Of a stretch of DNA of 64,000 nucleotides, positions 51,136 to 60,446 are shown piece by piece. The translations under genes were made by a program, and so were the position numbers. The stretch covers positions 124,001-188,000 of the forward strand of contig DATNNM010000007.1 of assembly GCA_035601835.1 (NCBI GenBank), read 5' to 3'. Each line of letters starts with the position of its first letter. Position 1 is the first letter of the stretch. The notes below the pieces were generated by a model. The model saw nothing but the letters and a program-made list of their open reading frames with translations, did no database searches and was not told where the DNA came from. This DNA is from Candidatus Tumulicola sp. (GTDB lineage: Bacteria > Vulcanimicrobiota > Vulcanimicrobiia > Eremiobacterales > Eremiobacteraceae).

Positions 51136-52470
51136 ATGCTCGGCTCGACACCCTTTTCGGTCGCCCTCGCCGACGTCTTGCACGACCGCTTGAGCGTGCA
51201 CCCGCAGGATTGCGCGCGGTTTCAGGTCGCCGGCCGCACGCCGCGGCTGGTGGTGTCGCCGCGCAGCGTCGAGGAGGCGGCCGAGGCCGCGGCCGGCATC
51301 GCGGCGGAGAATGCCTCGCTCATCGTGCGCGGGGCCGGCACGAAATCCTCGCGTCCGCCTTCTCTGCGGCAACTCGACGCGGTGCTCGACATGTCGCAAT
51401 GCTCTGGGGTGCTGGAGCACGCGCCCGGTGATCTCACGGTGACGTTGCTGGGCGGCACGCCTTGGTCCCAGCTGCAAGCGGCTTTGGGCAAGCATGGTCA
51501 GTTCTTTCCCTGCGACACCGCGTTCGAGGCTCGCGCCACCGTCGGCGGCGTGCTCGCCGCCAACAGCAACGGAGCCCTTCGCCAGCGCTACCAGTCGCTG
51601 CGCGACAACGTGTTGCAGATGCGCGTGGCGCTTTCCGACGGACTCGTCGCGAAGAGCGGCGCCAAGGTCGTGAAGAGCGTCGCCGGCTACGATGCGCACA
51701 AGTTGTTCGTCGGTTCGTGGGGCACGCTCGGCGTTATCGGGGAGGTCACGCTCAAGGTCGCGCCGCTGCCCGTCGCGGAGCGGCTCTTGATCGCCGCGTT
51801 CGGCGCGGCGGCGCCGGCGGTGGATGCGGCGGTGAAGATCGCCCGATCGAATCTTTTCGTGGCAGCGACCACGCTGCACGACTTGCAGTCTCTGCGGCGC
51901 GTCGCCGCATTGCGCACGTGGTCGGGCGCCGCCGCATGGAATCTCGTCGTGCGCTGCAGCGGCAGCCGCGCCGGAGTGGACCGGCAAATCGACGCGGTCT
52001 TCTCTGGGGTCACGACTGCCGGGGCCACAGCGACGACCCCCATCGAAGCGAGCGGCGTCAGCCGGGCGTGGTCCGACATCGCCGAGCTTGCCGGCGGAGC
52101 GCACTACGCGGCCGACGAGTTCGTGGTGGCGAAATTCGCGTGTCTCCCGACGCAGACAACCGCGCTAGCCGACGCCGTACGAACAGTCTGGCCCGGTGCG
52201 GAACTCACGGCACATCCGGCGGTCGGTGTGGTTTTCGCGCACGTGCGCGCTGCGGCGGATAGCGTGAGCGCCTCGACGCTGGCGCCGCTCTGGCGCAGCG
52301 TCAAAGAGAACGCCTGGACCGCGTCTTTTTTGGCTGCGCCGACGGATCTTTCCGACGGGCTGGCCGCGCCCGTGCCCGAAACAAGCCCGATCAAGATCAT
52401 GCGCCGCCTGAAAGCGGCGCTTGACCCGGCCGGCGCCTTTGACCCCGGCCGTTTCTTGGCCGGCATTTGA
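51136..52470 (+). CDS. glcE: Glycolate oxidase FAD-binding subunit
   Basis: 444 residues, a shorter PCMH flavoprotein. LIVRGAGTKSS, TVGGVLAANSNGALRQRYQSLRD and VKSVAGYDAHKLFVGSWGTLGVIGEVTLKVAPLP are FAD-domain blocks typical of GlcE. GAGGCGG precedes the ATG, 12 bases after glcD. Confidence 0.92.
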   Translation: MLGSTPFSVALADVLHDRLSVHPQDCARFQVAGRTPRLVVSPRSVEEAAEAAAGIAAENASLIVRGAGTKSSRPPSLRQLDAVLDMSQCSGVLEHAPGDLTVTLLGGTPWSQLQAALGKHGQFFPCDTAFEARATVGGVLAANSNGALRQRYQSLRDNVLQMRVALSDGLVAKSGAKVVKSVAGYDAHKLFVGSWGTLGVIGEVTLKVAPLPVAERLLIAAFGAAAPAVDAAVKIARSNLFVAATTLHDLQSLRRVAALRTWSGAAAWNLVVRCSGSRAGVDRQIDAVFSGVTTAGATATTPIEASGVSRAWSDIAELAGGAHYAADEFVVAKFACLPTQTTALADAVRTVWPGAELTAHPAVGVVFAHVRAAADSVSASTLAPLWRSVKENAWTASFLAAPTDLSDGLAAPVPETSPIKIMRRLKAALDPAGAFDPGRFLAGI

Positions 52471-52486
52471 TGTTCGAAGCCGAAGC

Positions 52487-53788
52487 ATGATCCAAACCAA
52501 GGGCTATTCCGGACCCGAGCGGCCGGCCGACGAAGACCTCGCCAAGTGCACGCGCTGCGGGCTGTGCGAGCAAGCCTGCCCGACCTATCGAGACCTCGGG
52601 GTGGAAGCCGACTCGCCGCGCGGACGCGTCTTCCTCATGAAGCAAGTCGCGGACGGCGAAACCGATATCAGCGCCCACCTCGCCGAACATCTCTACCTGT
52701 GCCTGGGCTGTCGCGCCTGCGAGACCGCGTGTCCCTCCGGCGTCCCGTATGGCCGCCTTCTCGAATACGCGCGCTATCAAATAGAAGAGCGCGGCGAACT
52801 CTCGCCCGCGCGCCGCGGCTGGCGCGGCTTCCGCCGGGTCGCCTTCGAACAGCTTCTTCCCAACGGCCGCCTGTTCGCGCTCGCGATGTGGCCCGCTCGT
52901 TTGCTGCAGCGCTTCCCGGGCCTGGCCGCGTTCGTGCGCTCTCTGCCGATGCCGCGGCGCGCGCGCAACCTGCTCGCCATGATTCCGATGACCGAGCGCG
53001 GCGCGCGCGGTGGTTTGCCAGAAGTGATCCCCGCCGAGGGCGTTCGGCGGGCGCGCGTCGGCTTGTTCGCCGGCTGCGTCATGAGCGCGCTGTTCGGTCA
53101 CGTCCACGAGGCCATGGCGCGGGTGCTGCGTCACAACGGCTGCGAGGTGATCGTGCCGCGCGGGTATCGCTGCTGCGGAGCGCTCAACGTGCACGCGGGC
53201 GAGCGCGATATCGCGAAAGCCATGGCACGCGACGTCATCGATGCGTTCGCGCCGTTTGAAGTGGATGCGATCGTTTTGAACTCGGCGGGCTGCGGTGCAG
53301 TGATGAAAGAATACGGAGAACTGCTGCGGCATGATGAGCAGTATGCCGAGCGCGGCGTCGCGTTTGCCTCGAAAGTGAAAGACATCACGGAATTCTTGGT
53401 CGAGCTCGGCGTGCGCGACGATTTCGGCAAGCTCGCAAAACGCGTCACCTACCAAGATGCGTGTCACCTCGCGCACGCTCAGCGCGTGCGCCGGCAGCCG
53501 CGCAAACTCTTACAGTCGATACCCGGGCTTGAATACGTCGAGATGCAATGGGCCGATCGCTGCTGCGGCGCGGCCGGCGTCTACAGTCTGACGCAGCCGG
53601 AGATGTCCTCGCGCATCCTCGCCGAGAAGCTTGATTGCATCGAGCGCACCGGGGCGGACATCGTCGCGTTGGGCAATCCTGGTTGCCACATGCAGATCCA
53701 GGCCGGGCTCATGCAACGCGGATCGTCCACCCAAGTGCGCCACTTGATTGAAATCGTGGACGACGCATACCGCGCGGCCTCACCTTAG
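52487..53788 (+). CDS. glcF: Glycolate oxidase iron-sulfur subunit
   Basis: 433 residues. Two 4Fe-4S motifs, CTRCGLCEQACP and CLGCRACETACP, occur near the N-terminus. Two CCG-type domains follow (GCVMSALFGHVH...RCCGALNVHAG; DACHLAHAQRVR...RCCGAAGVY). It passes electrons from the GlcD/GlcE flavoproteins to the respiratory chain. The start is the ATG at 52487, 16 bases after glcE. Confidence 0.94.
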   Translation: MIQTKGYSGPERPADEDLAKCTRCGLCEQACPTYRDLGVEADSPRGRVFLMKQVADGETDISAHLAEHLYLCLGCRACETACPSGVPYGRLLEYARYQIEERGELSPARRGWRGFRRVAFEQLLPNGRLFALAMWPARLLQRFPGLAAFVRSLPMPRRARNLLAMIPMTERGARGGLPEVIPAEGVRRARVGLFAGCVMSALFGHVHEAMARVLRHNGCEVIVPRGYRCCGALNVHAGERDIAKAMARDVIDAFAPFEVDAIVLNSAGCGAVMKEYGELLRHDEQYAERGVAFASKVKDITEFLVELGVRDDFGKLAKRVTYQDACHLAHAQRVRRQPRKLLQSIPGLEYVEMQWADRCCGAAGVYSLTQPEMSSRILAEKLDCIERTGADIVALGNPGCHMQIQAGLMQRGSSTQVRHLIEIVDDAYRAASP

Positions 53789-53802
53789 CGTCACTAGTTT
53801 CT

Positions 53803-53870
53803 TGTGAGAAGTCGGTCCGTTGTTACATGAGAAAATTATGTGAGAAAGTCGGTCCGCTGGCACAAAGGTT
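53803..53870. repeat. AAGTCGGTCCG repeats, copies 2 and 3
   Basis: Cores lie at 53809-53819 and 53846-53856, each preceded by TGTGAGA or TGTGAGAA; ATGAGAAAATTA lies between them. The same core and flank type occurs at 19500-19535. The spacing of 37 bases and alternating TGAGAA/GTCGGTCC pattern recall the multiply repeated ends of IS21-type elements, but no transposase is near. Confidence 0.5.
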
Positions 53871-53921
53871 ACAGCAGCGGGACTCCTCTTTTAGGGTAAC
53901 AAGGCCCCGGAGGGAGGGGTC

Positions 53922-54284
53922 CTACATAGGGGTCAGACTGACGTTTTGCGTGACCATGGAATTATTGCTGATAACTACATTGGGATTCGTGTACGTCATA
54001 TAACCCGGAGCGCTGATCACCAGCGTCACCGTGCCGGCTGGTATCCCTGAGAGCGAGTAGTATCCCTGTGCGTCCGTCTGTCCAACATGATACGAGTTGT
54101 CTTGCGGCGTCACGCGCACACCCGCTCCGGCTATGGGCCCTGTCGGGCCGGTCACGACTCCACTGATGACACCGATTTGCGGGCTGGGTGACGGCTCAGC
54201 TTTTATGATGCCGCAGCCGGACGAAAGCGCGGCGACGGCAAGCAAGGCAAGCGGAAACCAGTATCGGGGCGTCACGGGCGGCAC
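53922..54284 (-). CDS. Lipoprotein with carboxypeptidase regulatory-like domain
   Basis: About 120 residues. The signal ends ALSSGCGIIKAEPSPSPQ, so it should be lipid-anchored. A single transthyretin-like beta domain follows: GVISGVVTGPTGPIAGAGVRVTPQDNSYHVGQTDAQGYYSLSGIPAGTVTLVISAPGY. I use the GTG at 54284, which has AAGGG upstream, because the longer frame would run into the divergent cyclase gene. Function unknown; such domains often bind sugars or act as spacers. Confidence 0.78.
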   Translation of the reverse strand: MPPVTPRYWFPLALLAVAALSSGCGIIKAEPSPSPQIGVISGVVTGPTGPIAGAGVRVTPQDNSYHVGQTDAQGYYSLSGIPAGTVTLVISAPGYMTYTNPNVVISNNSMVTQNVSLTPM

Positions 54285-54355
54285 GGATTCGGGCCCTTGC
54301 GACCCGAGCCCTGGCCACGCGTCGTGCGGGAAGCGGGAGGCGAGTATCCAAGTAC

Positions 54356-57034
54356 ATGGCAAGGAGCGAGGCTATTAGCGAGTCGCGATCCTGGGGTGTA
54401 GAGCCCAGCCCGGGGCTTGGTGGGACGAAACTTGGGGAGCCCCAGTGGGTTGCACCTGGGCTTTTGTCGGGCTACGACGCGGCTTTTTACACCCAGCTCC
54501 TGGCGCTGGCGACCGGCAATCCCGAAGATCACTTCTTCAGCCAAGTACACGCGGCGCTTCGTTCTCACATCCACGCCCCGATCGTCATCGCCGCCACCGC
54601 GGATCCTCTGTCGCGCGATGGTTTCCGCATTCGCTATCAGCGCAACCTTGAAGATCGCTCCGCGCTCCCGACCATTCCGAACAATCTCATCGTCCAAGCC
54701 CTGCGCGCCGGCAAGCCGACGCAGTTCGGGCGGGCCCCGGATGACTTCTCACCTGATGCACCGCCGCCCGGCAGCGGCTCGACGATCGTCTCCCCGATCA
54801 AGCTCGACGGCCGCAATGCCGGCTATCTAGCCGTGCGCAGCCCGCGCGACGGACTCTTCAGCACGCGCGACTTGGACTACGTAGGCGCCGCGGCCGCCGT
54901 CAGCGCGCTCGTGGTTCGCAACGTCGCCCTTTCCGAGGAGACGCGCTCGCGCAGCCAAGAGCTGCGGCTGATGCTCGAAACGGCGCGCGCGCTCGCGTCG
55001 GAACGCGATCTGCGGCGTTTGTTCCATCGCCTGCACCGCCTCATCGGCGGCGTGTTGGACGCATCGACTTTCTGGGTCGCGCTCGGCTCATGGGAACGTG
55101 AGCGCATGACGATCGCGTATTGCGTCGACCACTATCAGTTGCTCGATGTCGAGGAGCCGCTGCCGCTTCAAGGTTCGCTCTGCGGTCAGGTCTTCCGCGA
55201 TGGCGTGCCGCTCATCTTCCGCACCCCGGAGGACTGGAAACCGTATCAGATCGTGACCCAAGGCGATGACGACGTCGTGTCGGCGTTGGTGGTCCCACTG
55301 CGCATCGGTGCTCGTTCCATCGGCGTCATGTCAGTGCAAAGCCAACGACCGCATGCCTACACGGAGCGCGATCGCGATCTCCTGGTCGCCGTCGCCGAAC
55401 AGGCCGCGATCGCGGTCGAGAACTCGCAGGCGGTCAGCCAAGCCGACAAGAGGGCCGGCGAACTGCGGCTCTTGGCGGAAGTGTCGCGCGCGCTGACCGC
55501 GCGCATCACGCTCAAGGAGCTCTGTCAAACCGTGTGCGATGAAGTTCGCCGCGTGATGGAGGCGCCCGGGTTCTTTGTCGCGCTGCGCACGGACGAGAAC
55601 AAGCTGCGCATGGAATTCATCATCGAAGGTCACGTGCCGCTCGAAGTCCCGGATCAGCCGCTCGAGAACTCGGCGTGCGAGCGGGTCGTCACGACGAACC
55701 AGACACTGGTGCTCAATACGCTCGAGGAGATAGAAAACCAGCCGCACCATGTGGCCGGACCCGACGTGTCGCACGTCCGCTCGAGCGCGATGGCGCCGCT
55801 GCGGCTGGGCGACCGCTGCCTCGGGGTGATCTCCGCCCAGGCGTACCGGGAAAACGCATACGACGAATCGAGCGTGCGGCTGCTGACGGCCATCGCCGAA
55901 CAGATGGCGCTCGCGGTGCAGAACGCGCAGTTGTACGCCGATGCGAAGCAACGCGCGGATGTGGATCCGCTGACCAACGTCTACCACCATCGCTTTCTCA
56001 AGACGCGACTGGAAGATGAGATCCTGCGTTCTTCGCGCAGCCGCAAACCGGTCGCCTTGATGATGCTCGATCTCGACAACTTCAAACAGGTGAACGACGT
56101 CCACGGCCACCTCGTCGGCGACGAGGCGCTCAAGAAGGTGACCCACGTCCTCCTCGACTGCTGCCGCGGCTCGGACGTGGTGGGGCGCTACGGCGGCGAT
56201 GAATTCATGGTCATCCTGCCCGACACCGATCGCGCCGCCGGGGAGAGCGTGGTGGCGCGCGTCGAGACCGAGCTCACCAGCTGCGAGCTTGTGCTCGGCA
56301 ACGCGCGGCTTCCCCTCAAATGCTCCATCGGCCACGCCGTCTTCCCCGAAGACGCGTCGACCGCCGCCGAACTCATCGCGCGCGCCGACGCCGAGCTCTA
56401 TCAAGCCAAACGCGGCGGGCGCTCGCCGGCGCGGGCTCAGCGCGTCGGCACTTCCGTGCTCAAGCTGGAAGGCGACTTCGAACCCGTCGCCGAGCTGCTC
56501 GCCGCCCTGGTGGCCCGCGACTCGGCGATGCGCACGCATCTCGAACACGTCAACCGCCTTGCTCACGAATTCGCGGGCGCGCTCAAACTCTCAAAGGCTG
56601 ATGCGAACTCGCTCCTGCTCGGCGCTACGCTGCACGACGTCGGCAAGATCGCGCTGCCGCACAAGCTGCTGACCAAGCCGGGCGGACTGTCGCACGAGGA
56701 GAGGGACGTCGTGCGCAGGCATCCCGTGCTCGGCACGGTCCTCATAGAACACATCCCAGGCTTCCGCGATGCGGCCGTGGCGGTGAGGCACCACCACGAA
56801 CGCTACGACGGCAAAGGCTATCCCGACGGTCTCAAAGGCAAAGACATCCCGTTTCTGGCGCGGGTCGTCACGCTGATCGACGCGTTTTCGGCAATGGTCA
56901 TCGACCGGCCGCATCACAAGCGCATCAGTCATGCGGCGGCGGTGCGCGAGCTTCGAAAGAGCTCGGGCACGCAGTTCGATCCTGAGCTCGTCGACCGCTT
57001 TGCCCGCATCGTGGAGAGCGGCGGCGGTCTCTAG
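54356..57034 (+). CDS. GAF-GGDEF-HD-GYP cyclic-di-GMP enzyme
   Basis: 892 residues, no membrane segment. Three GAF-like sensor regions (about 40-200, 215-365, 370-545) precede a diguanylate cyclase domain with RYGGDEF at about residues 611-617 and the inhibitory RxxD site RGSD just before it. An HD-GYP phosphodiesterase then follows with LHDVGK near 758 and HHERYDGKGYPDG near 815. Both domains look catalytically intact, so the protein could both make and break cyclic-di-GMP. It is seven bases upstream of a paralogue without HD-GYP. The exact start is uncertain (no strong ribosome site). Confidence 0.92.
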   Translation: MARSEAISESRSWGVEPSPGLGGTKLGEPQWVAPGLLSGYDAAFYTQLLALATGNPEDHFFSQVHAALRSHIHAPIVIAATADPLSRDGFRIRYQRNLEDRSALPTIPNNLIVQALRAGKPTQFGRAPDDFSPDAPPPGSGSTIVSPIKLDGRNAGYLAVRSPRDGLFSTRDLDYVGAAAAVSALVVRNVALSEETRSRSQELRLMLETARALASERDLRRLFHRLHRLIGGVLDASTFWVALGSWERERMTIAYCVDHYQLLDVEEPLPLQGSLCGQVFRDGVPLIFRTPEDWKPYQIVTQGDDDVVSALVVPLRIGARSIGVMSVQSQRPHAYTERDRDLLVAVAEQAAIAVENSQAVSQADKRAGELRLLAEVSRALTARITLKELCQTVCDEVRRVMEAPGFFVALRTDENKLRMEFIIEGHVPLEVPDQPLENSACERVVTTNQTLVLNTLEEIENQPHHVAGPDVSHVRSSAMAPLRLGDRCLGVISAQAYRENAYDESSVRLLTAIAEQMALAVQNAQLYADAKQRADVDPLTNVYHHRFLKTRLEDEILRSSRSRKPVALMMLDLDNFKQVNDVHGHLVGDEALKKVTHVLLDCCRGSDVVGRYGGDEFMVILPDTDRAAGESVVARVETELTSCELVLGNARLPLKCSIGHAVFPEDASTAAELIARADAELYQAKRGGRSPARAQRVGTSVLKLEGDFEPVAELLAALVARDSAMRTHLEHVNRLAHEFAGALKLSKADANSLLLGATLHDVGKIALPHKLLTKPGGLSHEERDVVRRHPVLGTVLIEHIPGFRDAAVAVRHHHERYDGKGYPDGLKGKDIPFLARVVTLIDAFSAMVIDRPHHKRISHAAAVRELRKSSGTQFDPELVDRFARIVESGGGL

Positions 57035-57040
57035 GCCATC

Positions 57041-59059
57041 ATGCGAACCGACATACGCGAAGAGGAGACCCGCAAGGCGCATTGGTACGCCGAGCTTCTT
57101 TCGCTCGCCCGCTTCGGAGCGCGCGAGTTCTTCGAGCGCCTGCACTCGGCGCTCGACCACAAACTCGATGTCGGTTTCTTCATCGCCGTGACGTGGGTGC
57201 GCACCGATCTCTCACGTTTTCAAGAATGGTATCGCGCGGGCACGGCGGAGGCCCACGAGCTCAGCGAGCTCGATCGCGCGGCGCGCGAAGCCGCTCCGTT
57301 CGCAGCGACACTGGTGCACGACACTACGGGTCGCGCGTTCATGTCGGCGATCGTCGCTCCGCTGCGCCCCCACGGCCAGCGCGCCGGCTACATCGCCGTC
57401 GCAACGAGAGCGCCCGATGCGTATCGCAGCGAGGACGTCGAGGTCCTCGCGGCTGCGGCGGAGGTCGCCGGGCTGCGCATCGACGCCGCCGACGCGTTTG
57501 AAGAGGCGCGGGCGCGCGGGGTTGAAACGCGCATGCTCCTTGAGACGGCTCGCGCGCTGTCGTCCGAGCGCGACCTGCAGCGCCTTTTCCAACGCTTCCA
57601 CCAACTCGTCGCCACGGTCATGGAGGCGCACACGTTTTTCATCGCGCTGGGCGAGCGAGAGTCCGACCGCATCGAATACCAATATGCGGTCGACGCCGAC
57701 CGTCCGGTCCATCTCAGCGAAGGGACGCTCTCGAACACCGTCGCCGGTCGCGTCTTCCGGGATGGCGCTCCGCTGCTCATGCGAACGGTCGCTGATTGGG
57801 CCGAGTTTCCGGACACGCTCGTCGGCGGCGACGACCACGAACTCGATCCGCGTTCGGCCATCTACGTCCCGATGCGAGTCGGCGACCGGACGGTCGGCGT
57901 CATCTCGGCGCAGTCCGCTCGGCCGCGCGCCTACACGGAACGCGACCGCGACCTGCTGATGGCGATCGCCGAGCAAGCCACGATCGCCGTCGAGAACTCG
58001 CAATCGATCCTGCGCGCCGAGCAGCAGGCGAAGGAATTGCAGATGCTCGCCGAGGTGTCGCGCGCGCTCTCGGCTCAGCTGTCGGTCAAAGCTCTTTGTC
58101 AGACGGTGTGCACGGAGGTCCGCCGGGTGATGGACGCGCCGGTCTTCATCGTCGCGCTGCGCGACGGCAGCGCGGATGAACTGCGCGTCGAGTACGCCTC
58201 TGAGGACGACGCCGAAAAAGAGAACGTCAACTATCCGCTGCGCAACTCGTTGGCAGAGCAAGTCATCGCGACGGTGCAGCCGGTCATGCTCGACACCCAC
58301 GCCGCGCTGCAGCAAGCGCCGCATCGGCTGCTGGCCGGAAGCGGACCGGTGCCAGGTTCCCTCATCATGGCGCCGCTCCGGCTCGGCGATCAGTGCATCG
58401 GAATCCTGTCGGCGCAATCGTACAAGGAGCGCGCCTACGACCACACCAGCGTGCGCCTGCTCACCGCGATCGGCGAGCAGATGGCGCTCGCGGTGCAAAA
58501 CGCCCAGCTGTTCCGCGACGCGAAGAATCGCGCCGATCGCGACCCGCTCACCGACCTGTATCACCATCGCTACCTCCACGCGCGTCTCGCCGAAGAGATC
58601 AGTCGCGCCAAAGCGCGCTCGTACCCGCTGACCGTGATGATGCTCGATTTGGACAATTTCAAAGCGGTCAACGACGAGCATGGCCACGTCGCGGGCGACA
58701 CGGGCCTGAAGCTGGTCACCGACGCGCTGCTGCGCGCCTGCCGCACGAGCGACGTGGTCGGGCGTTACGGCGGGGACGAGTTCATGCTCATCTTGCCGGA
58801 CATCGGGCGCGGCGAAGCTTCGCGCATCTTAGAACGGATCGCCTCGAACCTGCGCAGCCTGCAACTGCCGACGCCCTCCGGCGCTCTCGTGTCGCTGCCC
58901 TGCTCGATCGGCACCGCGACATATCCCGACGACGGCGCGAGCGCCACGGACATCGTGGCCGCGGCCGACGCCAACCTCTACGAACGCAAACGCCAAACCC
59001 GCAGCGGGCGTGGCCTGCCGGACGTGGGGCCGACTAGTGCGCGAACAGCGGGGTCTTGA
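57041..59059 (+). CDS. GAF-GGDEF diguanylate cyclase
   Basis: 672 residues with the same plan of three GAF-like regions and a GGDEF domain (RYGGDEF at about residue 574, preceded by the RxxD site RTSD). It lacks the HD-GYP domain and ends in a short disordered tail. Long shared stretches (PRAYTERDRDLLMAIAEQATIAVENSQ, GEQMALAVQNAQL) show that it arose by tandem duplication with the upstream gene. It overlaps the convergent MarC gene by 26 bases. Confidence 0.92.
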   Translation: MRTDIREEETRKAHWYAELLSLARFGAREFFERLHSALDHKLDVGFFIAVTWVRTDLSRFQEWYRAGTAEAHELSELDRAAREAAPFAATLVHDTTGRAFMSAIVAPLRPHGQRAGYIAVATRAPDAYRSEDVEVLAAAAEVAGLRIDAADAFEEARARGVETRMLLETARALSSERDLQRLFQRFHQLVATVMEAHTFFIALGERESDRIEYQYAVDADRPVHLSEGTLSNTVAGRVFRDGAPLLMRTVADWAEFPDTLVGGDDHELDPRSAIYVPMRVGDRTVGVISAQSARPRAYTERDRDLLMAIAEQATIAVENSQSILRAEQQAKELQMLAEVSRALSAQLSVKALCQTVCTEVRRVMDAPVFIVALRDGSADELRVEYASEDDAEKENVNYPLRNSLAEQVIATVQPVMLDTHAALQQAPHRLLAGSGPVPGSLIMAPLRLGDQCIGILSAQSYKERAYDHTSVRLLTAIGEQMALAVQNAQLFRDAKNRADRDPLTDLYHHRYLHARLAEEISRAKARSYPLTVMMLDLDNFKAVNDEHGHVAGDTGLKLVTDALLRACRTSDVVGRYGGDEFMLILPDIGRGEASRILERIASNLRSLQLPTPSGALVSLPCSIGTATYPDDGASATDIVAAADANLYERKRQTRSGRGLPDVGPTSARTAGS

Positions 59060-59669
59060 CGAGCCCGTTGAGGATGAACTGAACCGCCAGCGCTGACAGG
59101 ATGATGCCGAGCAGGCGGGTTATCACGCTCACTCCCGTCTTGCCGATCCAGCGGAGCACGAATTGCGCACCGCGCATGCACAGCCAGGCAGCCAGCAGCG
59201 CGACCGCGTACGCCGCGAAGACGATCACCAGCTTCACCCGGTCCCCCTGAGCCAAGCTGACGAGCAGCAAGACCGTGGCGATCGTGCCCGGGCCCGCCAG
59301 CATGGGGATCGCGAGCGGAAAGACGGCCGGGTTGTCGTGTTCGAGCGCCTCTTGCTCCTCCTCGGGCTTCACGCGCGCACCGGATTGCCGCCCGAACAAC
59401 ATGTCGATCGCGATGAGGAACAGCAAGATGCCCCCGGCGATAGAGAATGCGGGCAAGGTGATGTTCAGGTACAGCAGGACGTAGCGCCCCAGCAGCGCCA
59501 TGAAGACGATCACGCCGGCTGCCGCCAGGATTGCGAAATCGACGATCTTGTTGCGCGTCTGCGGCGAGGCCGACGCCGTCACGCTCAAGGTTAGGGGCAC
59601 CATGCCGAGCGGATCGATGATCGTCAGCGCCGTGGCGAACGCGGTGATGGCGAAATCGAGCTCGTTCAC
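59034..59669 (-). CDS. MarC family integral membrane protein
   Basis: 211 residues with six helices. ALTIIDPLGMVPLTLSVTA at the start and PLAIPMLAGPGTIATVLLL in the middle are the repeated signature of MarC/YchE proteins. Function in bacteria is unproven despite the historical link to multiple antibiotic resistance. A charged loop (RVKPEEEQEALEHDNPA) separates the halves. It overlaps the end of the cyclase gene. Confidence 0.9.
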   Translation of the reverse strand: MNELDFAITAFATALTIIDPLGMVPLTLSVTASASPQTRNKIVDFAILAAAGVIVFMALLGRYVLLYLNITLPAFSIAGGILLFLIAIDMLFGRQSGARVKPEEEQEALEHDNPAVFPLAIPMLAGPGTIATVLLLVSLAQGDRVKLVIVFAAYAVALLAAWLCMRGAQFVLRWIGKTGVSVITRLLGIILSALAVQFILNGLVKTPLFAH

Positions 59670-59676
59670 GGCCGTT

Positions 59677-60441
59677 TCAAGAGGTCCAGAAACCTTGTGG
59701 ATCGATCTCGCGGATCATGCGCAATTCGTCAACGCTTGGCGCCGGCGTCACGTGCAAGGGTTCTCCGATCGCCAAAGGCCAGCCGGTCTGCGCCTTGACG
59801 TCCTCGGCTGACACCCCGGGATGTACGGACGCCAAGAACGCCTCGCCGTCTTTGGGATCAAAGCGCAGAATCCCCATGCTGGTGATGATCGCCGCCGGAC
59901 CCCCGCGCGGCAACCCGGCGCGGGTGCGCCAATCGCCGCCTTCGCCGTTGCCGGGCGACGTGACGTAGGAGACTCGCTCCACCAGGCGGCGCGCGTCATG
60001 CTCGATGACGACGACAAATCTCTTGGCGAGCGACGCGATATCCGCGGCGCCGCCGCTTCCGGGCAGCTTCACATGGGGCGCTTTAGGCGTGCCCACGTAC
60101 GACGTGTTGATGTTGCCGAACCGATCCACCTCGGCGCCCCCCAAGAACCCGAGATCGACCTCACCTTTTTGCATCAAGCCCATGACGACGTTCATGCGGC
60201 AGCACATCAAGGCGCCTTCGATGTTCGGGGGATCGCCCATCGTATAGAGCAGCCGTCCCGCCGGCTCGTCGCGTATCACGCCGTTCTCGAACAAGCCGAT
60301 CGCGTTGCGCGCGTGCGTGCGCTTGGCCAGCGCGAATGCGATCAACGGAAGGCGCATGCCCACGAACACGACTTCGCCTTCACGGATCTCCCGCGCGGCG
60401 GCGACCACCATGAGCTCTGCCGCGGTGTATGCGGCCTGCAT
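59677..60441 (-). CDS. CoA-transferase subunit B (GctB/IpdB-like)
   Basis: About 254 residues. TAAELMVVAAAREIREGEVVFVGMRLPLIAFALAKRTH, then IGLFENGVI, where the Glu is a candidate CoA-ester nucleophile, and LGFLGGAEVDRFGNINTSYVG place it in CoA-transferase family I beta subunits. It pairs with the next gene upstream. It starts at ATG 60441, or at a GTG at 60450 overlapping subunit A's stop. The acyl-CoA substrate is not predictable; the context suggests a ring-cleavage product. Confidence 0.85.
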   Translation of the reverse strand: MQAAYTAAELMVVAAAREIREGEVVFVGMRLPLIAFALAKRTHARNAIGLFENGVIRDEPAGRLLYTMGDPPNIEGALMCCRMNVVMGLMQKGEVDLGFLGGAEVDRFGNINTSYVGTPKAPHVKLPGSGGAADIASLAKRFVVVIEHDARRLVERVSYVTSPGNGEGGDWRTRAGLPRGGPAAIITSMGILRFDPKDGEAFLASVHPGVSAEDVKAQTGWPLAIGEPLHVTPAPSVDELRMIREIDPQGFWTS

Positions 60442-60446
60442 CGGGA

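Noticed and set aside
50554..52104. Long minus-strand open frame (about 516 codons) opposite glcD/glcE
   Set aside because: Arg/His/Gln-rich antisense product with no family sequence; it is the GC-rich shadow of two clear flavoprotein genes.
57212..58687. Minus-strand open frame of about 491 codons opposite the second cyclase
   Set aside because: Antisense shadow. The plus strand encodes intact GAF and GGDEF domains.
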